Below are positions 15,636 through 24,325 of a DNA stretch of 64,000 nt, piece after piece. Within the stretch, counting starts at the first letter, position 1. Every line of letters begins with the position of its first letter. Source of the DNA: Novosphingobium sp. (lineage in GTDB: Bacteria; Pseudomonadota; Alphaproteobacteria; Sphingomonadales; Sphingomonadaceae); assembly GCF_030699305.1 (NCBI RefSeq), contig NZ_JAUYNB010000010.1:434001-498000 (forward strand), given 5' to 3'. The position numbers and the translations under genes are program-made. Below the pieces are notes generated by a model, which made no database searches, was not told the DNA's origin, and worked only from the letters and a program-made list of their open reading frames with translations.

Positions 15636-17939
15636 CTAGGCTGCCACAGCGGCAGGAATTGCGCGCGGGGTCGGCAAGCGGCCGTCGTTGGTGTCGGTTG
15701 CGATTTCGAACCGGCGCAGCGCAGCCAGCCCCAGCAGATAGGACAGCACCGATTCCGCCCCCCGGTTTTCGTTGGCCCGATCCGGGTGCAAGCCGTCGCG
15801 GCAGCTGCCGGTGGCGATGTCGACCAGCGGCACGTTCAGATCGTTCGTGCCCAGAAACCAGTCAAACGCACGGCGGGCTTCGGCGCGCCACGGCCCCGCC
15901 GCGCCGCTCGCGTGGGCGGCGATGCAGGCGCTGATCGTGGCGGCTGCCTCGACCGGTTGCTGGTCGAACGCCAGCGGCGGGCTGCGATCCAGCATGAAGC
16001 CTTGCGATCCGACCGGGCGGAAATGACCCGCCGGGGCGGTCTGGACGGCGAGCAGCCAGCGCAGGCTGCGCAGCCCGGCGTCGGTGATGTGGCTGGCATT
16101 GGTGGCCAGCCCGGTGCGGATCAGCGCCTCGCAGATCCGGGCGTTGTCATACGTCAGCCGATCCTCGAACCAGACCCAATCGGCCGATTCGCTCGCCAGA
16201 AGCCGGATTTCCAGGCGGCGGGCCAGCTCGGTCCGGACTGCGTCGGCCGCCCTGTCTTCGGGATAGCCCGCACAGTACCGGTCCAGTCCCAGCAGCGTGA
16301 ACGCCCACGCACGGGGCGAAGTGAAGGTCAGCACCGGCTGCAAGGCTTCACCAAACAGCGCGGCAGCCCAATGCGCGGCGGTCCGATTGGTGCGATGCTG
16401 CGCGCAGGCCCCCAGCGCCCACAGCGTGCGGCCGTGGCTGTCTTCCGACCCGGCGGGTTCCAGCCATTGGCGATTGAACCCCATGAAATTGCGGAAGCGG
16501 CGGTTGTCGGGATTCCAGCCGTGCTGGATGAATGCGGCAAAGCGTGACGCCAGCGTGTCGGCCAGTTCATTGTGCAGCCCGCTGCCGGGCGTGCAGCACA
16601 GCAGCAGCGCGCGCGCGTTGTCATCGATGCAATAGCCGTGATCGCGATCCGGAATGCTGTGGACGGCGTGCTGGAACAACCCGGTATCGTCGCACATCGC
16701 CATGAAATGGCGGGTCGATGGTTCCGGCAGTGGCAGTACCGGCAGCGGTTGCGCGGGCTTGGCTGCCAACTGTGCAATGGCCCGCGCGCCTGAGCGGCGT
16801 GAGACGCTGCGGAAGCAATCGGCATAGCGCCGCGCGGTGTTGGCCCAGGTCGACGGGCGGCTGGCGGCATAGGCGCGCTGCGCCATTGCGGCGCGCAGCG
16901 GCTCATCACTCAGCAGTTTGGTCACGGCTTTGCCCAGGCTGACCGGATCGCCGAACGGCACCAGCACGCCGCTGCCATCGGCCAGCAGCTCTGCCGCGTG
17001 CCAATAGGGCGTGGACACCACCGGGCGGCCCAGCCCGTGCGAATAGGCCAGCGTGCCCGATGTCATCTGCGCCGCAACCAGATAGGGCGTGACATAGACA
17101 TCGCACATCGCGATGTGTTCCAGCAGTTCGGGCCGATCGACAAACCGGTTGAGGAACACCACGTGGTCCTCGATCCCCAGTTTGCGGACACGCTCGATCA
17201 GGCTTTCGCGGTAGCTCTCGCCCGCTGTGCGCACCAACTGCGGGTGGGTGGCGCCCATCACCACATAGACCGCATCGGGTGCCGCAGCGATGATCGCGGG
17301 CATCGCCTCGATCATCACTTCGATGCCCTTGTTCGGGCTGATCAGGCCGAACGTCAGGATCACCCGGCGACCGGCAAAGCCCAGCCGCTCACGGGCGGCA
17401 TCGGCCGGTGCGAACCGCACATCCGGGATTCCGTGCGGGATCACGGTGATCCGTTCCGGATCGGCACCATACGTCTCGATCAGGATGTCGCGGCCCTTGC
17501 GGGCCATCACGATCACGCGGGCCGAGGCCGCCAGGATCGCGTCCATCACCGCCCGCTGCGCCGCATCGGGCGAATCGAGCACGGTATGGAGCGTCGTCAC
17601 CAGCGGCACGTTCAGCGCCGAAATCAGGCCCAGCACATGACTGCCTGCAACGCCGCCGAAGATCCCGAATTCATGCTGAAGACAGGCCACATCGAACCCG
17701 GCTGCGTTGATATAGTCCGCAGCTTTGCGGTAATCCGCCGGTTCGTTCTGGGCGATTGTGATCCGGACAATCGGCGGATAGCTGTAATCGCCGTCCGGAT
17801 CGCACATCGCGGCGATGGCGGTGTCGGCCACTTCGGGCAGGGCGCTGACGGCCAGTTCCAGGTCGGTCGTGAACGTGGCAATGCCGCAGCGGCGCGGCAA
17901 GGCGTTGCCGATGAACGCTATGCGCAGCGGCTGGAGCAC
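15636..17939 (-). CDS. GT4 glycosyltransferase with C-terminal alpha-helical domain
   Basis: A 767-residue two-part protein. Residues 1-375 are a GT-B fold family 4 transferase: IAFIGNALPRRCGIATFTTDL (acceptor site), LQHEFGIFGG, VIPHGIPD, LTFGLISPNKGIEVMIEAMP, and TSGTLAYSHGLGRPVVSTPYWHAAELLADGSGVLVPFGD (donor nucleotide-sugar site). Residues about 400-745 look like an alpha/alpha-barrel (YCIDDNARALLLC, HGRTLWALGA, WVWFEDRLTYDNARICEALI, NENRGAESVLSYLLGL). Such C-terminal domains occur in transferases paired with GH130. The product may be a beta-mannoside or mannan-like oligosaccharide; that is inference. No signal or membrane segment is seen. It heads an operon with the GH130 gene. Confidence 0.85.
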   Translation of the reverse strand: MLQPLRIAFIGNALPRRCGIATFTTDLELAVSALPEVADTAIAAMCDPDGDYSYPPIVRITIAQNEPADYRKAADYINAAGFDVACLQHEFGIFGGVAGSHVLGLISALNVPLVTTLHTVLDSPDAAQRAVMDAILAASARVIVMARKGRDILIETYGADPERITVIPHGIPDVRFAPADAARERLGFAGRRVILTFGLISPNKGIEVMIEAMPAIIAAAPDAVYVVMGATHPQLVRTAGESYRESLIERVRKLGIEDHVVFLNRFVDRPELLEHIAMCDVYVTPYLVAAQMTSGTLAYSHGLGRPVVSTPYWHAAELLADGSGVLVPFGDPVSLGKAVTKLLSDEPLRAAMAQRAYAASRPSTWANTARRYADCFRSVSRRSGARAIAQLAAKPAQPLPVLPLPEPSTRHFMAMCDDTGLFQHAVHSIPDRDHGYCIDDNARALLLCCTPGSGLHNELADTLASRFAAFIQHGWNPDNRRFRNFMGFNRQWLEPAGSEDSHGRTLWALGACAQHRTNRTAAHWAAALFGEALQPVLTFTSPRAWAFTLLGLDRYCAGYPEDRAADAVRTELARRLEIRLLASESADWVWFEDRLTYDNARICEALIRTGLATNASHITDAGLRSLRWLLAVQTAPAGHFRPVGSQGFMLDRSPPLAFDQQPVEAAATISACIAAHASGAAGPWRAEARRAFDWFLGTNDLNVPLVDIATGSCRDGLHPDRANENRGAESVLSYLLGLAALRRFEIATDTNDGRLPTPRAIPAAVAA

Positions 17940-18074
17940 ACGGCCATCCTTACCGCTTTCCTTTATTGGAGCGGCCTTGGCCGGAGCGACGCAACGCAGA
18001 GAACTGGAAGAATTTCGCGGCGGGCGGTGACAGGATCATGGTCAGCTTTCTGCGCTACAGGAGGATGCCCAATC

Positions 18075-18099
18075 AACGCGCCAAAAGCGCAAATGTTCC
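18075..18099 (-). promoter_or_regulatory. EcfG-type promoter for the GT4-GH130 operon
   Basis: Minus strand GGAAC (18095-18099), 17 nt, GTT (18075-18077), 136 bp before the GT4 start. The long leader is unusual compared with the other sites in this island. The gap 17940-18224 (285 bp) otherwise shows no convincing gene. Confidence 0.65.
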
Positions 18100-18224
18100 G
18101 GTCGGCATTGGCCGCTGGTGGGCGCAGAAGTGGATCAGGGCGCGCGAATCGGCCATTTATCTGCCATGACAGCCAACGGCAGGCGACGATCGCCGTGTTT
18201 ACCCGCCAGCCAGGATGAATGTGC

Positions 18225-18770
18225 GTGAGGAAATGGTTCAAGAAAGTTACGCCCCGGCGCGAAACCCTGTTGCAGAACCGCTGGCTCCGCCCGGTTGCGC
18301 ATCGCCTTGCCCATCCTGAAATCTGGCATTTCAACCGCCGCAACGTCGCGCGCGGGGTGGCGCTGGGGCTGTTTGTGGGGTTCATGCTGCCGATCGGCCA
18401 GATTGTGGTGGCCGCACTCCTGGCCGCTTCGGCGCGCGGCAATCTGCTGGTCGCCGCGATGGCCACGCTGATTACCAACCCGGTTACCTTTCCGCCGATC
18501 TACTATGCGGCCTATCGGACGGGCTTGGTGCTGCTCAGTCCGGTTCTGGCCGAGGGCAGTGCGGCTGCGCCCGTGGCTGCGCAGCAGGCCGGGACGATGC
18601 TGGATATGCTGTCCAGCGCCTCGTTGCCGACGATGTTCGGCCTGCTGGTGTTTGCGAGCGTATCGGCTGCTGCCGGGTTTGGCGCGGTGCATCTGGCGTG
18701 GCGGTTTTCGCTCTGGCGGCAGTGGCGCCGCCGCGGCAAGCCCGGTCCGGGGCCGGAGGAATCGGTTTGA
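18225..18770 (+). CDS. DUF2062 domain membrane protein
   Basis: A 181-residue protein with DUF2062 hallmarks: NRWLRPVAHRLAHPEIWHFNRRNVARGVALGLFVGFMLPIGQ and the loop LITNPVTFPPIYYAAYRTG. Three hydrophobic segments are visible (about 48-70, 75-100 and 140-165). The GTG at 18225 is chosen (MRKWFKK) because AGGA lies 9 nt upstream; an ATG at 18219 is too close to that site. Function is unknown; the domain occurs alone or with glycosyltransferases. The antiporter gene starts inside its stop codon, so the two are translationally coupled. Confidence 0.8.
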   Translation: MRKWFKKVTPRRETLLQNRWLRPVAHRLAHPEIWHFNRRNVARGVALGLFVGFMLPIGQIVVAALLAASARGNLLVAAMATLITNPVTFPPIYYAAYRTGLVLLSPVLAEGSAAAPVAAQQAGTMLDMLSSASLPTMFGLLVFASVSAAAGFGAVHLAWRFSLWRQWRRRGKPGPGPEESV

Positions 18771-20503
18771 TGGAAGCCCATTCGGCCATTCCCTATTTGC
18801 GAGAAGCGCTGATCTTTCTGGCGATTGCCGGGATCGCGGTACCGCTGCTCAGCCGGGTGAAAGTCAGCCCGGTGCTGGGTTACCTGCTGGTTGGCGGGTT
18901 GATCGGCCCGTTCGGGCTGGGCCTGCTCGCGGCGGATTACCCGGTGCTGGGCCAGCTGGTCATTGCCGATCTCGACGGCGTGCGCGCGCTGGCCGAGATT
19001 GGCGTGGTCTTTCTGATGTTCATGATCGGGCTGGAACTCTCGCTCGATCGCCTGTGGTCGGCGCGGGCGCTCGTGTTCGGGATGGGGTCGCTCCAGATTA
19101 TCGTCTCGGCAGCGGCGATAGCCTGGATTGCTGCTGCGCTGGGTGCGGATACGCGGTCCGCCCTGATCGTCGGGGCTGCATTCTCGCTCTCTTCCACGGC
19201 CATTGTCATGCAGTTGCTGATGCGCGGTCGCCGACAGTCGACGCCGGTCGGCCGGGCTGGCTTTGCGATCCTGCTGATGCAGGATCTGGCCGTTGTGCCG
19301 ATCCTGTTCATGGTCGGCGTGCTGGCCACACCTGATGGGCCGGGCCTGGCAACGGGACTGGCGCTGGCGTTGGCCAAGGCGGCGCTGGTGATCGTGGGCA
19401 TCTATGTTGCCGGACGGGTGCTGATCCGCCCCGTGCTGCGTCAGGTGGCGCAGGCCCGCAGCGCGGAGATGTTCACGGCGGCGGTGCTGCTGACGGCGGT
19501 CGGCGTTGCCGCACTGACCGCCAATTTCGGGCTGTCGATGGCGCTGGGTGCATTGCTGGCCGGGCTGCTGCTGGCCGAGACCGAATATCGCCACCAGATC
19601 GAGGTCGATATCGAGCCGTTCAAGGGCCTGCTGCTGGGCCTGTTCTTCATGTCGGTCGGGATGGGGATCGACTGGCGCAACGTGGTGTCCAACCCGCTGG
19701 TGATCGCCGCCACGGTGGCCGGTCTGTGGTTGCTGAAGGCAGTGATTATCGCCGCGCTGGCGCGGGCGTTCGGCCAGCGGCGGTCCGTGGCAGTCGAAGC
19801 CGGGTTGCTGCTGGGGCAGGGCGGTGAGTTTGCCTTTATCATCCTGGCCGCCGCGACCGGCCTTGGCCTGATCGCAAGCGATCTGGAACAGCATATCCTG
19901 ATCGTGGCGGGGGTCAGCATGCTGCTCACCCCGCTGGTCGCCCAGCTCGCCCAGCGCGCCGGACACTATCTGGAACACCGCGACGCCGCGCACGCTGCCC
20001 CGGACAGCGACGACAGTTTCCGCGATTGCGCGGGGCACGTCATCATCGCGGGGTTTGGCCGGGTCGGGCAGACGCTGGCGCGCGCGCTGGACGCCGAAGG
20101 GCTGGATTATGTGGCGCTGGACGCCGATGCGGCGATGATTGCCAAGCTGCGCGACCGGCAGCAGCCGGTGTTCTATGGCGATGCCTCCCGCGTGGAAATC
20201 CTGGCCAAGGCGGGCATTCTGCAAGCCGCAGCGGTGGTCGTCACGATGAACGATCCGGCCGCCGCCAGCCGGATCGTGGCCGAAATCCACCGCCGCTGGC
20301 CGATGGTGCCGATCCACGCCCGGGCCAGCGACCCCGCCCATGCCCGCCGCCTGCTTGAACTCGGGGCAACCTATTGCACGCCCGAAACGGTCGAGGCGAG
20401 CCTGCAACTGGCCAGCAACGTCCTGCTGCACGCCGGAATGGACGCCGATGTCGTCCAGCGCCGCGTGGCGGAACAGCGATTGGTCGAAACCAACCGGGTT
20501 TGA
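18770..20503 (+). CDS. CPA2-family monovalent cation:proton antiporter with TrkA-N domain (KefB-like)
   Basis: A 577-residue protein. Residues 1-390 form about 12 membrane helices of the CPA2 exchanger fold, with FLAIAGIAVPLLSRVKVSPVLGYLLVGGLIGPFGL, the AFSLSSTAIVMQLL motif and LLLGQGGEFAFIILA. Residues about 418-540 form a Rossmann-type TrkA-N domain (GHVIIAGFGRVGQTLARALDAEG) that binds NAD(H)-like ligands and gates transport. It exports K+ or Na+ in exchange for protons. GGAGGA lies 8 nt before the ATG that overlaps the DUF2062 stop. It probably contributes to pH and electrophile stress tolerance. Confidence 0.9.
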   Translation: MEAHSAIPYLREALIFLAIAGIAVPLLSRVKVSPVLGYLLVGGLIGPFGLGLLAADYPVLGQLVIADLDGVRALAEIGVVFLMFMIGLELSLDRLWSARALVFGMGSLQIIVSAAAIAWIAAALGADTRSALIVGAAFSLSSTAIVMQLLMRGRRQSTPVGRAGFAILLMQDLAVVPILFMVGVLATPDGPGLATGLALALAKAALVIVGIYVAGRVLIRPVLRQVAQARSAEMFTAAVLLTAVGVAALTANFGLSMALGALLAGLLLAETEYRHQIEVDIEPFKGLLLGLFFMSVGMGIDWRNVVSNPLVIAATVAGLWLLKAVIIAALARAFGQRRSVAVEAGLLLGQGGEFAFIILAAATGLGLIASDLEQHILIVAGVSMLLTPLVAQLAQRAGHYLEHRDAAHAAPDSDDSFRDCAGHVIIAGFGRVGQTLARALDAEGLDYVALDADAAMIAKLRDRQQPVFYGDASRVEILAKAGILQAAAVVVTMNDPAAASRIVAEIHRRWPMVPIHARASDPAHARRLLELGATYCTPETVEASLQLASNVLLHAGMDADVVQRRVAEQRLVETNRV

Positions 20504-20545
20504 TGGTATGCAGATCGAATATTCACTGTTGAGAGGACCCAGGCA

Positions 20546-21373
20546 ATGACCAGCACCGGCCAACCCATCCTTGTTGCGACCGACCTCAGCGCCCGGTCTG
20601 ACCGGGCCGTCGACCGGGCGGCAGCGCTGGCGCAGCAACTGGGCGTGCGGCTGATCGTGCTGCACGTGATCGAAGCGGGATCGCCGCTTGAAGCCAACCC
20701 GGAACGCGTCCAGTCGGCAATCCGGGCCGCACTGCCTGACCCCCGCGCCGATGTCGACATCGTGCCCGCGATCGGGCCTGCACCGACCATGATTGTCGAA
20801 GCCGCTGCGTCAGCCGGTTGCGGCCTGATCGTGACGGGAGTGGCGCGGTTCAATCATGTCGGCGATTTTCTGACCGGAACGGCGGTTGACCACATCGTCC
20901 GCCACGCCAGCGTGCCGGTGCTGGTGGTCAAGCAGCGCCCGCACGAACCCTATACCTCGATCCTGGTCGCAACCGATTTTTCGCCGTGCTCGCGCCAGGC
21001 GCTGCTGACTGCGGCCGCGCTGTTTCCGGATGCGGCGCTGCATCTGGTGCACGCCTATCACGTTGCCTATGAAAGCTGGCACCGGTCGAAGAGTGTCCAG
21101 GAGGACGTGACGGCCGAGACCCAGGCAGAACTTGATGCGTTCGTGCAGGACCCGGCCATTCCCGACGCGGTGCGGGCGCGGCTGTCCGCGCGGCTTGGGT
21201 ACGGCGAATCGCATTCCGTGGTGTGCGATGCGGCTGATCAGGTCGGCGCGAATCTGGTGGTGCTCGGCACGCATGGCCGCAGCGGGTTCATGCCCGCCCT
21301 GATCGGCAGCATGGCCGAATCGCTGCTGCGGTGCGTTCCGCTGGACACGCTGATGGTGCGCGCGCCAGTCTGA
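20546..21373 (+). CDS. Tandem universal stress protein (two UspA domains)
   Basis: A 275-residue cytoplasmic protein made of two UspA domains. The first (residues 7-132) has ILVATDLSARSDRAVDRAAALA and GLIVTGVARFNHVGDFLTGTAVDHIVRHASVPVLVV. The second (about 142-273) has ILVATDFSPCSRQAL and LVVLGTHGRSGFMPALIGSMAESLLRCVPLDTLMVR. The ATP-binding G-x2-G-x9-G-(S/T) motif is best preserved in the second domain (GTHGRSGFMPALIGSMAESL). It follows the antiporter by 42 bp in the same direction and could be cotranscribed. No EcfG-type promoter was found directly upstream. Confidence 0.92.
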   Translation: MTSTGQPILVATDLSARSDRAVDRAAALAQQLGVRLIVLHVIEAGSPLEANPERVQSAIRAALPDPRADVDIVPAIGPAPTMIVEAAASAGCGLIVTGVARFNHVGDFLTGTAVDHIVRHASVPVLVVKQRPHEPYTSILVATDFSPCSRQALLTAAALFPDAALHLVHAYHVAYESWHRSKSVQEDVTAETQAELDAFVQDPAIPDAVRARLSARLGYGESHSVVCDAADQVGANLVVLGTHGRSGFMPALIGSMAESLLRCVPLDTLMVRAPV

Positions 21374-21377
21374 ATGC

Positions 21378-21390
21378 GGGGGGGGGGGGG
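21378..21390. repeat. Run of 13 G residues between convergent genes
   Basis: An uninterrupted G13 tract lies 5 bp after the usp stop and 3 bp before the convergent ATPase stop. It is the longest mononucleotide run noticed in the window, and its exact length may be uncertain in the assembly. Confidence 0.9.
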
Positions 21391-21393
21391 CCG

Positions 21394-24108
21394 TCAGACC
21401 TCTGCCAGCCGCCCCCGACGCCGCAACGCCAGCCGCACCTGCTTTTCAGTTTCGATCAGGCCAAAGAACAGCACGCCGATGGCCACGATCAGCACCCCGT
21501 CAAACAGCGGCACGGCCTGCGTCCCGAAAATCGCCTGAAGGACGGGCAGATAGGTCATCGCGAACTGCGCCGCCGTGACCGTGATGACCGCCAGCCAGAC
21601 CGCCGTCGTCCCGCGCAGCGCTTTCAGCGTCAGCGATGTGCCGTAGATGTTGCGGATGAAGAACAGGTGGAAAATCTCGAGCACCACCAGCGTGTTCACG
21701 GCCATGGTCTGGGCCAGCGCCAGCGGGTAGCCTTTGGCCACGGCATAAGTGAAAATGCCGAACACCGCGATCACGAACAGGGTCGATACCAGCAGGATGT
21801 GCCAGATCAGCTCACCTGACAGCAGCGGTGCTTCGCGCGGGCGGGGCGGGCGCTGCATCGTGCCCGGCTCACTCGGTTCGAACGCCAGCGCGATGCCCAG
21901 CGTGGTGGCCGTGATGAGGTTGATCCAGAGGATCTGCACCGCCGTGACCGGCAGGGTCGCCCCGGCAAACAGCGCGATCACGATGGTCAACGCCTCGCCC
22001 GCATTGGTCGGCAAAGTCCAGCTGATCACTTTCTTGATGTTGTCATAGACGGTTCGTCCCTCTTGCACCGCAGCCGCGATCGAGGCGAAGTTGTCATCGG
22101 CCAGGACCAGTTCGGCCGCTTCCTTGGCCGCTTCGCTGCCGGTCAGCCCCATTGCGGTGCCCGCATCGGCGCGCTTCAGCGCGGGCGCATCGTTCACCCC
22201 GTCGCCCGTCATCGCCACGATCAGCCCGCGCGATTGCAGCGCGGTCACCAGCCGCAGCTTGTCAGCCGGGGACGTGCGCGCAAAGACGTCGACCGTCAGG
22301 ATCGCATCGGCCAGTTCAGCGTCAGACAGCCCGGCCAGATCGGCACCGGTCAGCACTTCGCTGCTGTTGCGCAGCCCGATCCGGGCGGCGATGGCCCTGG
22401 CGGTGGCCCCATGATCGCCGGTGATCATCTTTACCCTGATGCCTGCGTCGTGGCAGAGCGCCACGGCCTGCACGGCTTCGGGGCGGGGCGGATCGATCAG
22501 GCCGATCAGTCCGATCAGTGTCAGCGTCCCGGCCAGATCCGCCGTCTTCAGCGCCCTGGTTTCCTGCGGCATGGTCCGCGCTGCCACTGCGATCACGCGC
22601 TGCCCTTCGCCGGCCAGCGCCTCGATCCAGCCCAGCCAGTACGCGGGATCGACCGGCGTCGCTGCGCCGTCGGGGCCGCGCTGGGTCTGGCACATTGCCA
22701 GCACGGCTTCCGGCGCGCCCTTGACATGGACCAGGGCAGGTCCGGCGGGATCGTGGTGCAGCACCGCCATATAGCGCCACTCCGCGTCGAACGGGATGGC
22801 ATCGGTGCGGGTCAGGCCGCCCAGCGGGTCCGCCGCGTCCGCAGTGAGCTTGCCCGCCAGGGCCAGCAGCGCGCCCTCCATGGGATCGCCTTCGACGCGC
22901 CAGTCATCGCCGGACCGGACCAGTGCAGCATCGTTGCAGAGCGTGCTTGCGCGGGCGAACTCCAGCAACACCGGCTGCGCCGCCGGATCGGCGGCCACTC
23001 CGCCGGTCGATACCGCTCCCTGCGGGGCATAGCCGCTGCCGTCGACATCGAACCGGCGGTCGGCCGCGACCAGCGCGGTCACCATCATCTCGTTGCGGGT
23101 GAGCGTTCCGGTCTTGTCGGTGCAGATCACCGAGACCGAACCCAGCGTCTCGATCGCGGGCAGGCGGCGGACGATGGCATTGCGCCGGGCCATGGCCTGC
23201 ACGCCCACCGCCAGCGTGATGGTCAGCACCGCCGGCAGGCCTTCCGGGATCGCGGCGACCGACAGCCCGACGACGATCATGAACATCTCGTCAAACGGCA
23301 GCTGCCGGACCAGCACGCCGAACGCCAGCAACGCGGCGCTGACCAGCAGGATAAACACCGTCAACCAGCGGGCGAAGGTATCCATTTGCCGGACCAGCGG
23401 GGTCGTCAATGTTTCCACTTGTTCCAGCATGCCGCTGATCCGGCCGATCTGGGTGTCGCGGCCCGTGGCCACCACCACCCCGCGCGCCGCGCCCGCGACC
23501 AGCAAGGTGCCGCTGAAGGCCATCGATGTCCGGTCGCCCAGCGGGGCAGATTGCGCCACCGGATCGGTTTGTTTGTCGACCGGGACCGATTCCCCGGTCA
23601 GGATCGCTTCCTCGACCTTCACGCCGCGCGCTTCGATCAACCGCACGTCGGCCGGAACGCGATCGCCCGCATCAAGCAGGACAGTATCGCCGGGAACCAG
23701 TTCGGCCGCGTCGATGGTCTGGCGCTGACCCCCGCGCAGAACCGCCGTGCGCGGCGCCAGCATCGTGCGGATCGCGGCCATCGCGTTTTCCGCGCGGCCT
23801 TCCTGGATGAAGCCGATCACCGCATTGGCGACCACAACCGCCAGAATCACGCCGGTGTCAACGACGTGGCCCAGCGCCGCCGTGACGGTCGCGGCGGCCA
23901 GCAGCACATAGATCAGGATATTATGGAAATGCCGCAGAAAGCGCATGATCGCGCTTTTCCGCGCAGCCTCCGGCAGCCGGTTGGGGCCGTGTTGCGCCAG
24001 TCTGGCGGCGGCTTCACCCGCTTCCAGCCCGTCGCGCCGGGCCTGCAGGGCCGCCAGCACATCCGGCACCGGGACAGCGTGAAAGGTCGGTTTGATCAGT
24101 GTGGTCAT
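21394..24108 (-). CDS. P2-type cation-transporting ATPase (calcium or sodium/potassium pump type)
   Basis: A 904-residue P-type ATPase. In order: cation ATPase N domain (about 10-60), actuator TGES at 171-174, ion-binding helix 4 AAIPEGLPAVLTITLAVG (285-302), phosphorylation motif DKTGTLTRNE with Asp 331, nucleotide domain (VKGAPEAVL), hinge MTGDGVNDAPALKRADAGTAMG, and six C-terminal helices. The IPEGLP motif in helix 4 places it in the P2 group (SERCA/PMCA-like), so Ca2+ is the likely substrate, with Mn2+ or Na+ possible. It is convergent with the stress protein gene and follows no operon partner. Confidence 0.9.
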   Translation of the reverse strand: MTTLIKPTFHAVPVPDVLAALQARRDGLEAGEAAARLAQHGPNRLPEAARKSAIMRFLRHFHNILIYVLLAAATVTAALGHVVDTGVILAVVVANAVIGFIQEGRAENAMAAIRTMLAPRTAVLRGGQRQTIDAAELVPGDTVLLDAGDRVPADVRLIEARGVKVEEAILTGESVPVDKQTDPVAQSAPLGDRTSMAFSGTLLVAGAARGVVVATGRDTQIGRISGMLEQVETLTTPLVRQMDTFARWLTVFILLVSAALLAFGVLVRQLPFDEMFMIVVGLSVAAIPEGLPAVLTITLAVGVQAMARRNAIVRRLPAIETLGSVSVICTDKTGTLTRNEMMVTALVAADRRFDVDGSGYAPQGAVSTGGVAADPAAQPVLLEFARASTLCNDAALVRSGDDWRVEGDPMEGALLALAGKLTADAADPLGGLTRTDAIPFDAEWRYMAVLHHDPAGPALVHVKGAPEAVLAMCQTQRGPDGAATPVDPAYWLGWIEALAGEGQRVIAVAARTMPQETRALKTADLAGTLTLIGLIGLIDPPRPEAVQAVALCHDAGIRVKMITGDHGATARAIAARIGLRNSSEVLTGADLAGLSDAELADAILTVDVFARTSPADKLRLVTALQSRGLIVAMTGDGVNDAPALKRADAGTAMGLTGSEAAKEAAELVLADDNFASIAAAVQEGRTVYDNIKKVISWTLPTNAGEALTIVIALFAGATLPVTAVQILWINLITATTLGIALAFEPSEPGTMQRPPRPREAPLLSGELIWHILLVSTLFVIAVFGIFTYAVAKGYPLALAQTMAVNTLVVLEIFHLFFIRNIYGTSLTLKALRGTTAVWLAVITVTAAQFAMTYLPVLQAIFGTQAVPLFDGVLIVAIGVLFFGLIETEKQVRLALRRRGRLAEV

Positions 24109-24325
24109 CGCTCAGTCGGCCTTTGCTGGATCGCGCACGCTGGATTTAGGGCGCGCCGGATGGCGCTGTCAAAGGTTACGCGTGAACGCGGGCGAAGCAA
24201 CAGCGCCGGTGTGCGCAGGCAGAATTGTGAAATAAAGTTTCCACCCGATGCAACAAATCGCCGTGCGCCTTGTTTGACGTTCGTTGCTCCACGCGAAGTG
24301 GATCGTCACGAAGGACTATTTCCCC

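Noticed and set aside
20470..20545. GGAAC before the universal stress protein gene as an EcfG promoter
   Set aside because: No GTT at 16-17 nt; the nearest GTT is 23 nt away.
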